DNA from: Thauera sp. K11
GTDB taxonomy: Bacteria; Pseudomonadota; Gammaproteobacteria; Burkholderiales; Rhodocyclaceae
Reading direction: 5' to 3'
Assembly (NCBI RefSeq): GCF_002354895.1
Contig: NZ_CP023439.1
Span: forward strand, 2,418,001 to 2,482,000
DNA: 64,000 bases
Positions 53,092 through 62,279 of the stretch are shown piece after piece. Made by a program: the position numbers and the translations under genes. Position 1 is the stretch's first letter, and every line of letters begins with the position of its first letter. Below the pieces are notes generated by a model that was given only the letters and a program-made list of their open reading frames with translations, did no database searches and had not been told where the DNA came from.

Positions 53092-54084
53092 TCAGAGAGT
53101 GATCCCGGTTTTCTGGATGCGCTGCTTGAATGCGTCGACCTGTTCGGCAATGGCGTCATCAGCCTCCTTGCCCAACACCAGCTCGATCACCGGTAGCAAG
53201 GCTGAGGTAGCACGGTTGCTCCAATCGTTGATCCAGCCTTGAAGCACTTCGCGGTTGGCGTCGGATTCGGCCGCAGCCACCTTCAACACGGCGTCCACCC
53301 ACTTGCGCGTTTCGTCGAACCACTCGGCCATGAACTGGGTGAGCATCGCAACGGCGCTCGCGCCCTTGACCGACAGGTAGTCATCGACGATGCGCTCATA
53401 GACCAAGGGGTACAGGAGCCCATCGAGCACAACGTTCTGCGCCACGAAGAGCTCGACCGGATCGCGCACCACCATGCTGTCCTCGACGTAGCGGCGCAGG
53501 GCCTGCCACGCGGCATCCTCCATCCAGGCCTTCTTCCCCGCTTCCAGCGCCTCGACGTCGCCCAGCAGCAAGCCAAGACGCGACAGGTATTGCGCAATAC
53601 CCAGGTTGTCCATGGCGTGGTACATGCACGGCTGGGTGAAGGTGGTGCCGAAACCGTAAGCACAGATGAAGGTGTTGTTCTGGTTGGCACCCCAGGCCGC
53701 ATGGCGCAGCGGGACCAGCAGACGCAAAGCGGCTTCGCGCAGTTCAGGCGCCATCATGTCGCCGAGGCCGCGCGACTCGACGAAATCGAAGTTGGCCTCG
53801 GTGGTGTCCTGCTGACGAGCCCGCGTCAGGGTATAGGTGCTGTAGTAGAACTGGCGCGGGTCTTTCAGCGCGTACCAGTCCTTCATCACGATCTTGCTGA
53901 TGCTGGGGTCGTAGAGCTGCTGCTCCGGATCCCAGGTCGGCAGATAGTGCAGGTTCTCGGCGGCCTGAATGTCGTAGCTCCCCTCCTGGTAGCGCGACGC
54001 CGGCTTGTCGCCGAAACGACGCACCAGGTGGTCGAACGCATTGCGCTGAGGCTGGATGCTGACGGTACGAAGATCGATCTGCAT
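53092..54084 (-). CDS. dmpL: Phenol hydroxylase beta subunit (second copy)
   Basis: ATG 54084 (after a GGAGAC box) gives 330 residues, the same length as the first copy. Conserved segments include FYYSTYTLTRARQQDT and TFTQPCMYHAMDNLG. It is the structural partner of DmpN. A stem-loop lies between it and dmpK. Confidence 0.94.
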   Translation of the reverse strand: MQIDLRTVSIQPQRNAFDHLVRRFGDKPASRYQEGSYDIQAAENLHYLPTWDPEQQLYDPSISKIVMKDWYALKDPRQFYYSTYTLTRARQQDTTEANFDFVESRGLGDMMAPELREAALRLLVPLRHAAWGANQNNTFICAYGFGTTFTQPCMYHAMDNLGIAQYLSRLGLLLGDVEALEAGKKAWMEDAAWQALRRYVEDSMVVRDPVELFVAQNVVLDGLLYPLVYERIVDDYLSVKGASAVAMLTQFMAEWFDETRKWVDAVLKVAAAESDANREVLQGWINDWSNRATSALLPVIELVLGKEADDAIAEQVDAFKQRIQKTGITL

Positions 54085-54101
54085 GTAAATGTCTCCTTTC
54101 A

Positions 54102-54118
54102 CGCCTCCACTGGAGGCG
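54102..54118 (-). promoter_or_regulatory. Intercistronic stem-loop between dmpK and dmpL
   Basis: CGCCTCCA (54102-54109) and TGGAGGCG (54111-54118) form a perfect 8-bp palindrome with one central base, 17 bases before the dmpL start. It matches the position of the stem-loop at 31238-31260 in the first copy. Confidence 0.55.
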
Positions 54119-54131
54119 CCCTTCTTACGGT

Positions 54132-54416
54132 TTATCTGAAGCGCGTGTGGGTCGCGTCTGCGAGCCGCCAGTTGAAGTCGTCCGGCGTCTTCTCCCGATG
54201 CTCTTCGCTGTCTGCCGCGAGCATTTCCACCGCATTGGCGGCGCAGAACTCCTCGAAAGCCGCCTTGCTCAGGATCATCTCGACGAACAGCTCAGGCTCG
54301 CCAATCGCAAAGTCGAACTCGACAAAGCCATTCGGCCGCTCGCCGGTGACCCGCACGAAGCGGCGGGAGGTGTCGAACTCGCTGGGGGGCGTCGTCGCCC
54401 TTTCGGTCGCAGTCAT
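54132..54416 (-). CDS. dmpK: Phenol hydroxylase assembly protein
   Basis: ATG 54416 gives 94 residues. DmpK-type proteins help insert iron into the hydroxylase and are not part of the active enzyme. Family features are RRFVRVTGERPNGFVEFDF and the C-terminal NWRLADATHTRFR. It lies 11 bases after dmpB. Only a remnant remains in the other cluster, so this copy may serve both hydroxylases. Confidence 0.9.
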   Translation of the reverse strand: MTATERATTPPSEFDTSRRFVRVTGERPNGFVEFDFAIGEPELFVEMILSKAAFEEFCAANAVEMLAADSEEHREKTPDDFNWRLADATHTRFR

Positions 54417-54427
54417 GGCGATACCGC

Positions 54428-55357
54428 TCAGGTCACGACGGTCAGGAAGGTCTCGTGCAGCTTGCGCTGCGGGTAATCCAGACCCTGGCCGAAGTTGTCG
54501 AAGGTCCATGTCAGCGTCTCGTAGTCCGGATAAGGCTGGTAGCCGCCCATGAAGGTCTCGAAGCGGTTACCGGACGGATCCCAGGCGTAGATCGTGCAGC
54601 CACGCGTCACACCGTGGCGGGTCGGGCCGATATCGACCGGCACCTTGTTCATCGACATGATGTCGCCCGCGCGCAGCACCTGCTCCCAGGTCTCCATCAG
54701 GAAGGAGCAGTGGTGCAGCTTGCCCTTCTCGGGATACTCGGCGAAGGCGATGTCATGCACCTTGTGCGAGCACGACAGCCAGATCGCCGCATTGCCTTGA
54801 CCATCGGGCGTGAGCACACGCTCGACGAGGTAGAAGCCGAGCACCTCGGTGAAGATCTTCTGCACTTCGGCCACATTCGGGCCGTAGAGCAGGGCATGGT
54901 CGAGCCGGACCGGGCCAATGCCATGTTCGCGCTGGGCACACCACGGCGCCGGATTGACCAGATCGATACCGTTACCGACCGCCTTCTTCTCGGCATAGAG
55001 TTCGATCAGATGGCCCGAGGGCAGCTCGAAACGCACGCGCTCGCCGGTTTCGAGCAACTCGCCGGCGGGGATCCGCTCGGTCTTGAGCCCGTAGGCCTGA
55101 AGATCGGCATCGAGCTTGTCGAGCGTGGCGCGGTCCAGGACGCGGAAGCCAAAGAAGTCGATTCCCGCCGAATCAGCCTGGCGGATGATGTAGCTGTTGT
55201 GATCGCGCTCATCCCAGCACTTGAAATACACCCGTCCCTGCGCATCACGCCCGGTTTCCACCAGACCCAATACGTCGCGATAAAACTTCACGCTCTCTTC
55301 GAGATCCAGCACGCGAACCTGCGCGTGCCCGGGGCGCAGCACTCCAGTCATTGCCAT
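54428..55357 (-). CDS. dmpB: Catechol 2,3-dioxygenase (extradiol)
   Basis: ATG 55357 follows AGGAGA and gives 309 residues; the frame also opens from an upstream TTG, which is unlikely. The Fe(II) ligands are the His in RLDHALLYGP, the His pair region in KLHHCSFLME and the Glu in GNRFETFMGGY. It cleaves catechol to 2-hydroxymuconic semialdehyde. It is the first gene of the sigma54-driven operon dmpB-KLMNOP, an order unlike the Pseudomonas dmp operon where it follows dmpQ. Confidence 0.95.
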   Translation of the reverse strand: MAMTGVLRPGHAQVRVLDLEESVKFYRDVLGLVETGRDAQGRVYFKCWDERDHNSYIIRQADSAGIDFFGFRVLDRATLDKLDADLQAYGLKTERIPAGELLETGERVRFELPSGHLIELYAEKKAVGNGIDLVNPAPWCAQREHGIGPVRLDHALLYGPNVAEVQKIFTEVLGFYLVERVLTPDGQGNAAIWLSCSHKVHDIAFAEYPEKGKLHHCSFLMETWEQVLRAGDIMSMNKVPVDIGPTRHGVTRGCTIYAWDPSGNRFETFMGGYQPYPDYETLTWTFDNFGQGLDYPQRKLHETFLTVVT

Positions 55358-55453
55358 TGAGGTGTCTCCTGTTTCGACTGTGAAAGTGGGCTGAGCAGAC
55401 CGTACAAAAGCGTCAAGCATCAACCCTGTTTATTTATCTTTCACATCTACTTA

Positions 55454-55470
55454 TGCAGACGCCGTGCCAG
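55454..55470 (-). promoter_or_regulatory. Sigma54 (-24/-12) promoter of dmpB-KLMNOP
   Basis: The minus strand reads CTGGCACGGCGTCTGCA (55470 to 55454): the GG of the -24 box and the GC of the -12 box are ten bases apart, as sigma54 promoters require, and TGGCACG matches consensus. It lies about 97 bases upstream of dmpB. This agrees with control by DmpR. Confidence 0.8.
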
Positions 55471-55492
55471 ACGCATCAAGCTTTTGTTTTTA

Positions 55493-55575
55493 TTGATTTT
55501 TATCAAAAATAGGAACCGCACTCACAAAGCACCACCTTACGTTTTTGTACGGCCCCCGTTTTGTCCTTACAAAAC
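55493..55575 (-). promoter_or_regulatory. Candidate IHF region and DmpR upstream site
   Basis: An AT-rich inverted repeat TTGATTTTTATCAA (55493-55506) lies just upstream of the sigma54 promoter, as an IHF bend site would. GTTTTGT and ACAAAAC (55558-55575) form a second dyad about 90-105 bases from the -24 box, a plausible enhancer site for DmpR. Assignment is by position and symmetry only. Confidence 0.4.
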
Positions 55576-55649
55576 CGTCACGGTGCAGCGCAACACAAAC
55601 CTCGAGTCGGTCATTCGCACGCATGCTGCACTCGACGCAGAAGCCAGAA

Positions 55650-55684
55650 ATGCAGATGGCCGCGGATCACGCGGCCATCTGCAT
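55650..55684 (-). terminator. Terminator downstream of dmpR
   Basis: ATGCAGATGGCCGCG (55650-55664) is perfectly inverted at 55670-55684 with a 5-base loop, a very stable 15-bp stem 29 bases past the dmpR stop. The following minus-strand sequence is only moderately T-rich. Confidence 0.7.
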
Positions 55685-55712
55685 ACAACTCATCGATTCA
55701 AGGCGGAGACAT

Positions 55713-57407
55713 TCAGTTGCTCTGCGGTTTTCCCTCGCCGTCGCACTGCTTCAAGCGATAAGCCAACTGGCGACGGGTGATCCCCAGCAGGCGTGCCGCA
55801 TGGGTCAGGTTGCCACCCGAGCGTTGGACGGCGAGATTCAGCAGCCTCGCCTCGTGCGCTTCAAGGTCGAAGCCTTCCGCACCCAGCAGGGTTTCGCACA
55901 GCCGATCGCGGTCTGCCATGACAACATCCCCCACCACACCCTCACGCCCCACCTCCGCACCACTCGTCTCAAGTCCCGGCGCGCCACCGGCAAACAAGTG
56001 ATCGACCTCGATCTGCCCGCCCGACGGCGCAAGCAATACGCCGCGCTCGATCAGGTTCTCAAGTTCGCGGATGTTGCCCGGCCAGTCATAGGACATCAGC
56101 GCCTGCATGGCGCGGTCGGTCAGCCCCTTGATGGTCTTGTGATAGCGGGGCGCGTATTTCTCCAGCATCGACGCCACCAGCAGCGGGATGTCAGGTTTTC
56201 TGTCGCGCAGCGGCGGAATGGTCACCGGGTAGGTCGCGAGTCGGTAATAAAGATCCGATCGAAAGCGCCCTTCGGCAATCGCCTGCTGCAGATTGACGTT
56301 GGTTGCAGCAACCAGGCGGACGTTCACCTTACGCGTCTTGTCATCGCCCAGCCGCTCCACCTCTCCCGTCTGCAAGACACGCAGCAACTTCACCTGGGCT
56401 GCCAGCGATAACTCACCGAGTTCGTCGAGAAAAAGGGTTCCGCCCTCCGCACGCTCAAAGCGACCGGGCCGTGACTGTTGAGCACCGGTATACGCGCCCT
56501 TCTGAACGCCAAACAACTCGGACTCGAGCAGATCATGCGGTATGGCCGCACAGTTGACCGCGATGAAAGGCTGGTCACTGCGATCACTGTTGTCATGAAG
56601 CCAGCGCGCAAAAACCTCCTTCCCCACGCCCGTTTCACCGAGCAACAAGACGTTGATCGGGCTGCGTGCGGCCTTCGAGAGCAGATCGAAAGCCGCACGG
56701 AATCCCCCCGATGCACCGACCAACTTCCCCGGCTCGTGCCGTTCACGCAGTTGCCCGCGCAACTCGACCAGTTCCGCCTCCATCTCCTGCAACTTCCAGT
56801 CGAGGTTCTCGGGGTTGAAATGCAACACATAGGGATCGTCACCCCAGGCTTCCACCGGCTTACCGACGATGGCGCACTTGGGGTCTCCCTTGCAGATGCA
56901 CTGTGTCTCGCGGAAAACGACCGGACGCCGGAAAAATCGGCTGACATAGCCCGAGGCATAGCCGACCAGCGTCCAGCAGGAAGCTTCATGCCCGACGCCG
57001 AACTGCTGCATGTGAGACTCTGCCTCCCATGAGCCTTCCCACTCGACCTCGCCGAAGAAACTACCGGCCTCCCAATCGATGTCAGCCTGTGTGATCTCGG
57101 CCTTGACCAGCCCTTCGAAGGCGTGGAGTTCGGGGCCGATGCGAAAAACGTCGTAGTTGTCGCCAACCCCGTACAACTTCGAGGCCAAATCGGCATCCTG
57201 CTGCCCGCACATGAAGCCCATCCGCAACAACAAGCCTTGTGCCCGTCGCGGGCCGAGCGAATCGAACAGCTCCTTGCGCAAGGCCCCCATCGCCCTTGCG
57301 TGCAAAAGCAGCATCCGATTCTCGTCCAGCCAGATCTGGCCTTTGTCGATGTTGAAACGCAACCTCGAGCGCAGGTTGAACTGCTCGATGAGTCGTTGCT
57401 CCGCCAT
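55713..57407 (-). CDS. dmpR: Sigma54-dependent phenol-responsive activator DmpR
   Basis: ATG 57407 gives 564 residues, the DmpR/XylR length. Order: XylR_N sensor (about 1-110), V4R domain (about 130-205, with ETQCICKGDPKCAI), B-linker, AAA+ domain with Walker A LLLGETGVGKE and Walker B GTLFLDELGEL, and a C-terminal Fis-type HTH (HAARLLGITRRQLAYRL). The sigma54-contact loop reads GAYTGA, the tolerated F-to-Y variant of GAFTGA. It senses phenols through the N-terminal domain and activates the dmpB promoter. It is transcribed in the same direction as its target, not divergently as in Pseudomonas CF600. Confidence 0.95.
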   Translation of the reverse strand: MAEQRLIEQFNLRSRLRFNIDKGQIWLDENRMLLLHARAMGALRKELFDSLGPRRAQGLLLRMGFMCGQQDADLASKLYGVGDNYDVFRIGPELHAFEGLVKAEITQADIDWEAGSFFGEVEWEGSWEAESHMQQFGVGHEASCWTLVGYASGYVSRFFRRPVVFRETQCICKGDPKCAIVGKPVEAWGDDPYVLHFNPENLDWKLQEMEAELVELRGQLRERHEPGKLVGASGGFRAAFDLLSKAARSPINVLLLGETGVGKEVFARWLHDNSDRSDQPFIAVNCAAIPHDLLESELFGVQKGAYTGAQQSRPGRFERAEGGTLFLDELGELSLAAQVKLLRVLQTGEVERLGDDKTRKVNVRLVAATNVNLQQAIAEGRFRSDLYYRLATYPVTIPPLRDRKPDIPLLVASMLEKYAPRYHKTIKGLTDRAMQALMSYDWPGNIRELENLIERGVLLAPSGGQIEVDHLFAGGAPGLETSGAEVGREGVVGDVVMADRDRLCETLLGAEGFDLEAHEARLLNLAVQRSGGNLTHAARLLGITRRQLAYRLKQCDGEGKPQSN

Positions 57408-57576
57408 GTCTTCGCTCCGCGCCCGACTCTGAAGTGCGCCTGCTCGACGCCAAGTGGACGAGGGGCGCGGGTCGGTCTGTTCATGTGGCGGCACGATCTG
57501 CCGCGCCAAGGGCGAAACGTTACGCGACTGACGCCCCGCTGAATAGCGTCACGTCCCGATCATGCACCCGCCCATG

Positions 57577-58611
57577 TCACGCCGATTGCCGGCCCACCCG
57601 CATGTTCATCAGCCGCGAAAAGAGTCTCCGGAAGGCTTCATCCTCCTCGTGCCCGCGACCTATTTGCGCATTCTCGCGAAACGCGCGTTCGATTCCACCC
57701 CAGTCATCATCGCTCAGATGCTCGAGCGCGAGCGGGATGATCATCTTCTCTTCGGCGTTGAGGTGGTTCCACTGCCCGTCGACGAAGCGATCGATGGCCT
57801 CGGCCAGAGACGTGCCCGACGAATTCGACGCACCGCCGGCACCCAGGTTCGCCGCCTGCGCCTCGAGTTCGGCCAGCAGCCGACCGCCCTCCTCGTGCTC
57901 CTGCTCGAGCACCGCGAGGGTTTCCGCCGCTGCGGGGTGACGCTGCCTGAGTTTGGCAAACAGGAATTCCTCTTCCTTGGGGTGATGAAGGCGCTCGGGA
58001 AACGCACGCAGGTAATGCAACATCGATGCGATGAAGCCGTAATCGACCGCCTCTCCCCGACGGGCCAAGGCGGCCTGTTCGCGCAGCCCGCTGCAGATCG
58101 CAGCGATCGCCCGATGCTCGTCCTTGATGATGGTGACCGCGGCTTCGGCCGCCGAACAGCGCACGTTGGCCTCGACCGTCGCCACCAGCACCGGTAGCGT
58201 GGCATGCGCGAGCACTTTCTGCGTCTGCGAGCCGATCATCAGCGCTTTCAGCCCGCGACGTCCGTGCGAGGCCATGAAAATCAGGTCGCACTGACACTCG
58301 GCCGCCGCCTCGAGAATCTGCTCGTAGGCGCGCGCGCCGGTTCGTGCCAGGCCGTCACATTCGACGCCGACCTCCCCTGCCGCGGCAATCGCCTTCGCCA
58401 GCAGGGCGTTGGCTTCGCCCAGCGAAGCCTCGGCAAACGCCTCGGGCGACAGCGTGCGCGACAGCGCCCCTTCTCCGGTCGAGCCGTAGTCCTCGCGCAT
58501 GGTGAAGAAGGTGATGCGCGCCCCCAGCGAGGCGGCGAAGCGCACCGCTTGCGTCACCAGCCGGGCGCCCAAGTCGGAACCGTCGATCGGCACCAAGAGA
58601 TGTTGATACAT
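57577..58611 (-). CDS. Universal stress protein fused to a hemerythrin (HHE) domain
   Basis: The 344-residue product starts with a Usp domain (MYQHLLVPIDGSDLGARL to about 145; ATP-binding ASHGRRGLKALMIGSQTQKVL). The rest is a hemerythrin-like four-helix segment with candidate iron ligands in KDEHRAIAAI, RLHHPKEEEFLF, EQEHEEGG and HLNAEEKMIIP. A sensor or protector against oxygen, NO or iron stress is suggested. It lies between dmpR and the RND permease in the same direction. Confidence 0.88.
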   Translation of the reverse strand: MYQHLLVPIDGSDLGARLVTQAVRFAASLGARITFFTMREDYGSTGEGALSRTLSPEAFAEASLGEANALLAKAIAAAGEVGVECDGLARTGARAYEQILEAAAECQCDLIFMASHGRRGLKALMIGSQTQKVLAHATLPVLVATVEANVRCSAAEAAVTIIKDEHRAIAAICSGLREQAALARRGEAVDYGFIASMLHYLRAFPERLHHPKEEEFLFAKLRQRHPAAAETLAVLEQEHEEGGRLLAELEAQAANLGAGGASNSSGTSLAEAIDRFVDGQWNHLNAEEKMIIPLALEHLSDDDWGGIERAFRENAQIGRGHEEDEAFRRLFSRLMNMRVGRQSA

Positions 58612-58629
58612 GTTCTGTCTCCTTCGCCT

Positions 58630-61029
58630 TCAGACGGCGATCACTTTCTTCGGCTTGAGCAGGAAATGGCCCAGCGCCGGCAGCAGAATCAGTGCGCCCA
58701 GCATGTTCCACACGAACATGAACGCCAGCAGGATACCCATGTCGGCCTGGAACTTGATCGGCGACCACACCCAGGTCGCGACCGCAAGACCAAGCGTGAT
58801 GCCGGTGAGCACCACCACTTTGCCGGTGAAGATCAGCGCCTTGTAGTAGGCCTCCGATAGACTCATGCCTTCCTTCAGACGTGCGAGGGTGACGGTCATG
58901 ACGTAGAGCGCGTAATCGACCCCGATGCCCACGCCGAGCGCGATCACCGGCAGCGTCGCCACCTTGACGCCGATGTTGAGCCACACCATCAGGGCCTCGC
59001 ACAGCACCGAGGTGATCATCAACGGCACCACCGCGCACACAACCGCCTGCCACGAGCGGAAGGTGATGAAGGCAAGCACGATCACCGCCGCGTACACCAG
59101 GAACAGCATCTGCACGTTGGCCTTGCGCACGACGATGTTGGTTGCCGCCTCGATGCCGGCGTTGCCGGCCGCGTTGAGGAACCGGATCTGATCCGAACCA
59201 TACTGGGCGGCGAAGTCCTCGGTGACCTTCACGACGCTGGCCAGGGTGTCGGCCTTGTGATCCTTGAGGTAGGCATACACCGTCAGCAGGTCGCAGTTCT
59301 GGTTGAACATCTCCCGCGGCGCGCGGGTGATGATGGCGTTGAGCATGTCCTGCGAACGCGGAATCTCGAGCCACTTCAGGCTGCCCTCGTTCATGCCGGC
59401 GTTGGCCACCTTGGCTAGCCCGGCCAGCGAACTGGTCGCCTCGACCCCCGGCAGCTGCTGCAGCGCGCGCTCGAGCGCATCGACCGCCATCAGCGTGTCG
59501 TACTGGCCGCAGGCATACTGAGGCGTCTTCACCATGACGATGTAGACGTCGCTGCTCGCTGCGTAGTTGGCGGTCATGAAGGCGTTGTCGCGGTTGTAGC
59601 GCGAATCCGGGCGCAACTCAGGGGCACCGGGGTCGGTGTCGCCAATCTTGAGCTGGAAGCTCACGGCCAGCCCGACCGCCCCCATCACCAGACCGACCGC
59701 GACCGCGATCGTCGCCCACTTGCGCTGGGTGAAGAGATCGAGGAAGGCCCAGAACGGATGCTTGCGGTGCTCGGCGTCGTTCGCCTCCATCAACTCGGCC
59801 TTCAGGCTCCGGGTCGCCGCGACCGGGCTGACGCCGGTGTAGGAGAGCAGGATCGGCAATAGGACGAGGTTGGTGAAGATCAGCACGGCAACGCCAATGC
59901 TCGCCGTCACCGCCAACTCCTGGATCACCTGGATATCGATGACCATCAGCACGGCAAAACCCACCGCATCAGCCAGCAGCGCGGTCAGACCGGCGAGGAA
60001 CAGGCGGCGGAAGGTGTAGCGCGCGGCGACCAGGCGGTGCGTGCCCCGGCCGATGTCCTGCATGATGCCGTTCATCTTCTGCGCGCCGTGGCTCATGCCG
60101 ATGGCGAAGACCAGGAAGGGCACCAGCACCGAGTAAGGGTCCAGTTCGTAGCCCAGTGTCGGCAGCAGGCCGAGCAGCCACACCACTGCGACGACCGAGC
60201 ACGCCACGACCAGCAAAGTGCTGCGCAGGCAGCGGGTGTACCAGTACAGCACCGCGGTACAGATCACGATCGCCACGGCGAAGAACATCATGACCTGCTG
60301 CAGGCCCTCGATCAGGTCGCCGACGACCTTGGCAAAACCGGTGACGTGGATCTTGATCGAATCGGACTCGTACTTCGACCGCAGCTGCTCGATGCGTTGC
60401 GACAGCGCGTGGTAGTCGATGCGCTCGCCGGTCTCGGCGATGCGGTCCTGCAGGGGCACTAAGATGATGCTCGACTGGTAGTTGGCGGCAACCAGCTGCC
60501 CGATCTCGCCCGAGCGCTCGACGTTGATGCGGACCTGCTCCAGACTTTCGGGCGACTTGTCGTAGTCGTCCGGAATGACCGGACCGCCATCCAGGCCGTC
60601 CTCGGTCACCCCCGTCCAGCGCACGGCCGGTGCCCACAGCGACTTCATGTAGGGGCGATCGACCTCGGGCATCAGGAACAGCTCGTCGTTGAGCTGGCGC
60701 ACGGTTTCCAGGTAATCCGCGCTGAAGATGTCGCCGTTCCGGGTCTCGACGGCGATGCGCAGGCTGTTGCCCATGCCGGCGAGCTGGCTGCGGTTCTCGA
60801 GATAATTGACGATGTAAGGATGGCTCGTCGGAATCATCTTCTCGAACGCGGCATTGAGCCGCAGTCCCATCGCCTGGTAGGCCAGCACGACGGTGACCAG
60901 CAGGCACACGGCCACGACGATGAACCGGTTGTTGAAGAGCAGGCGTTCCGGAAGGGAACCCGAGCGGTGATCGAAGTCTGCGATGTCGGCGATGACCGCT
61001 TCGGTCGGAAGAGTGTGTGCAACAGCCAT
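58630..61029 (-). CDS. RND/MMPL-family permease
   Basis: The 799-residue product has two repeats, each with one transmembrane helix, a large periplasmic loop and a bundle of about five helices, giving the RND/MMPL topology (about 12 helices). Hydrophobic bundles are evident at about 225-400 and 620-790. It lacks the hallmarks of antibiotic-efflux AcrB-type pumps and fits the hydrophobe/lipid exporter class found beside DUF1302 and DUF1329 genes. Its ATG overlaps the stop of the YCF48-like gene by one base, so they are co-translated. Confidence 0.85.
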   Translation of the reverse strand: MAVAHTLPTEAVIADIADFDHRSGSLPERLLFNNRFIVVAVCLLVTVVLAYQAMGLRLNAAFEKMIPTSHPYIVNYLENRSQLAGMGNSLRIAVETRNGDIFSADYLETVRQLNDELFLMPEVDRPYMKSLWAPAVRWTGVTEDGLDGGPVIPDDYDKSPESLEQVRINVERSGEIGQLVAANYQSSIILVPLQDRIAETGERIDYHALSQRIEQLRSKYESDSIKIHVTGFAKVVGDLIEGLQQVMMFFAVAIVICTAVLYWYTRCLRSTLLVVACSVVAVVWLLGLLPTLGYELDPYSVLVPFLVFAIGMSHGAQKMNGIMQDIGRGTHRLVAARYTFRRLFLAGLTALLADAVGFAVLMVIDIQVIQELAVTASIGVAVLIFTNLVLLPILLSYTGVSPVAATRSLKAELMEANDAEHRKHPFWAFLDLFTQRKWATIAVAVGLVMGAVGLAVSFQLKIGDTDPGAPELRPDSRYNRDNAFMTANYAASSDVYIVMVKTPQYACGQYDTLMAVDALERALQQLPGVEATSSLAGLAKVANAGMNEGSLKWLEIPRSQDMLNAIITRAPREMFNQNCDLLTVYAYLKDHKADTLASVVKVTEDFAAQYGSDQIRFLNAAGNAGIEAATNIVVRKANVQMLFLVYAAVIVLAFITFRSWQAVVCAVVPLMITSVLCEALMVWLNIGVKVATLPVIALGVGIGVDYALYVMTVTLARLKEGMSLSEAYYKALIFTGKVVVLTGITLGLAVATWVWSPIKFQADMGILLAFMFVWNMLGALILLPALGHFLLKPKKVIAV

Positions 61030-62144
61030 TATCTTGATTCCGCAACAAGTTGAGCCGGATCGACCCGTGTCAGTCCACGCACGCCAGACAGCACCACGGC
61101 CTTGTCACTGCCCTGCGCCAGTCCGGTCAGTCCGGTCGGAAAGCTGCCTTCGACGGGTTTGAAGCTGCGTCCAGCGTCGCTGCTGCGCATCAGCCGCCCG
61201 CTCTCATCGGCCAGGAGGATCGAGCGATCGAGCAGTACCTTGCCGCTGGTCACCGTCACCGGCTGGCCCAGGTCGATCTGTTCCCAGTTGGCGCCCCGGT
61301 CGGCACTGCGCCACACGTTGCCCCGCAGCCCATAGGCGAGCAGCGTGTCGCTGTCGATGATCAGTACGCCGAAGAACGTGCCCGGATACGGCGTCTCGAG
61401 CTCAACAAAGCGCTGGCCGCCGTCTTCCGAGCGGAACAGTGCGCCCTGCTCGCCCGCGATCAGGACATCGGCGTCGCGCTGCTGGATGGAGTACAGATGC
61501 ACGCCGCGCGGGTTCGGGATGCGCCCCATCAGGGACTGCCAGGTTTCCCCCCCGTCCTCGGTCATCAGCGCAATGCCATAGGCGCCCACGGCAAAGCCGC
61601 GCCGCGCATCGACGAAACGCACCCCCAGGAAGGGCTTGTCGGGGCCTTCTTCGACAAAACGCTGGGCGTCGCGCAAAGCGCGGCCCAGTGACGCATCCCC
61701 CGCGGCCGTGCGCGCCTGCACGTCGTCGAGGATGAGTTGCGCCAGCCGGCGGCCCTCCATCTGCAACTGCCAGGTCTCGCCGCCGTCGCGGGTGCGCAGG
61801 ATCACGCCACTGTGACCGACGGCCCAGCCCTCGGTCGGTGTCGCGAAGTGCACATCGGTCAGCGCGACACTGACCGGTACGGACTTCGCCTGGCGCCAGA
61901 CCCGACCGCCGTCGTCGGACAGCAGCACGATCCCGCGTACGCCGACACCGACCAGACGCTCGCCCGCCACGGCGACACTGAGCTGCGGCGAGATCTGTGC
62001 CCGCAGGTCCGCGGCCGCGGGCGCGTCGAGCAAATCGGGCAGCGCCTGCCGCTGCGCTGCGAACACCGTCGCGGCCGAAGACGCCGCCAGCAAGGCGAAT
62101 GCAACCGCCGCGACACGCCTGCGGTCCTTGAGCCTGATCACCAT
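61029..62144 (-). CDS. YCF48-like (BNR-repeat) periplasmic protein
   Basis: The 371-residue product starts with a signal peptide (basic residues, then VAAVAFALLAASSAATVFA). The mature part is a beta-propeller with repeated GWAVGHSGVILRTRDGGETW-type motifs (Asp-box/BNR), as in photosystem-assembly factor YCF48. In non-photosynthetic bacteria this type accompanies RND permeases and DUF1302/DUF1329 proteins. It probably serves as a periplasmic assembly or adaptor partner of the adjacent permease. Confidence 0.85.
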   Translation of the reverse strand: MVIRLKDRRRVAAVAFALLAASSAATVFAAQRQALPDLLDAPAAADLRAQISPQLSVAVAGERLVGVGVRGIVLLSDDGGRVWRQAKSVPVSVALTDVHFATPTEGWAVGHSGVILRTRDGGETWQLQMEGRRLAQLILDDVQARTAAGDASLGRALRDAQRFVEEGPDKPFLGVRFVDARRGFAVGAYGIALMTEDGGETWQSLMGRIPNPRGVHLYSIQQRDADVLIAGEQGALFRSEDGGQRFVELETPYPGTFFGVLIIDSDTLLAYGLRGNVWRSADRGANWEQIDLGQPVTVTSGKVLLDRSILLADESGRLMRSSDAGRSFKPVEGSFPTGLTGLAQGSDKAVVLSGVRGLTRVDPAQLVAESR

Positions 62145-62279
62145 GATGCCTGTCCATTAGCTCACCGCGGTGCGAAGCGCTGGCGCGACGCACAGGGATG
62201 AAAAATCCAGAGAGAGAGGAGAATTCGCCGACCGGCCCTGCATCACCGTGCAGGGCCGTGGCAAGAGACGCCGATACGA

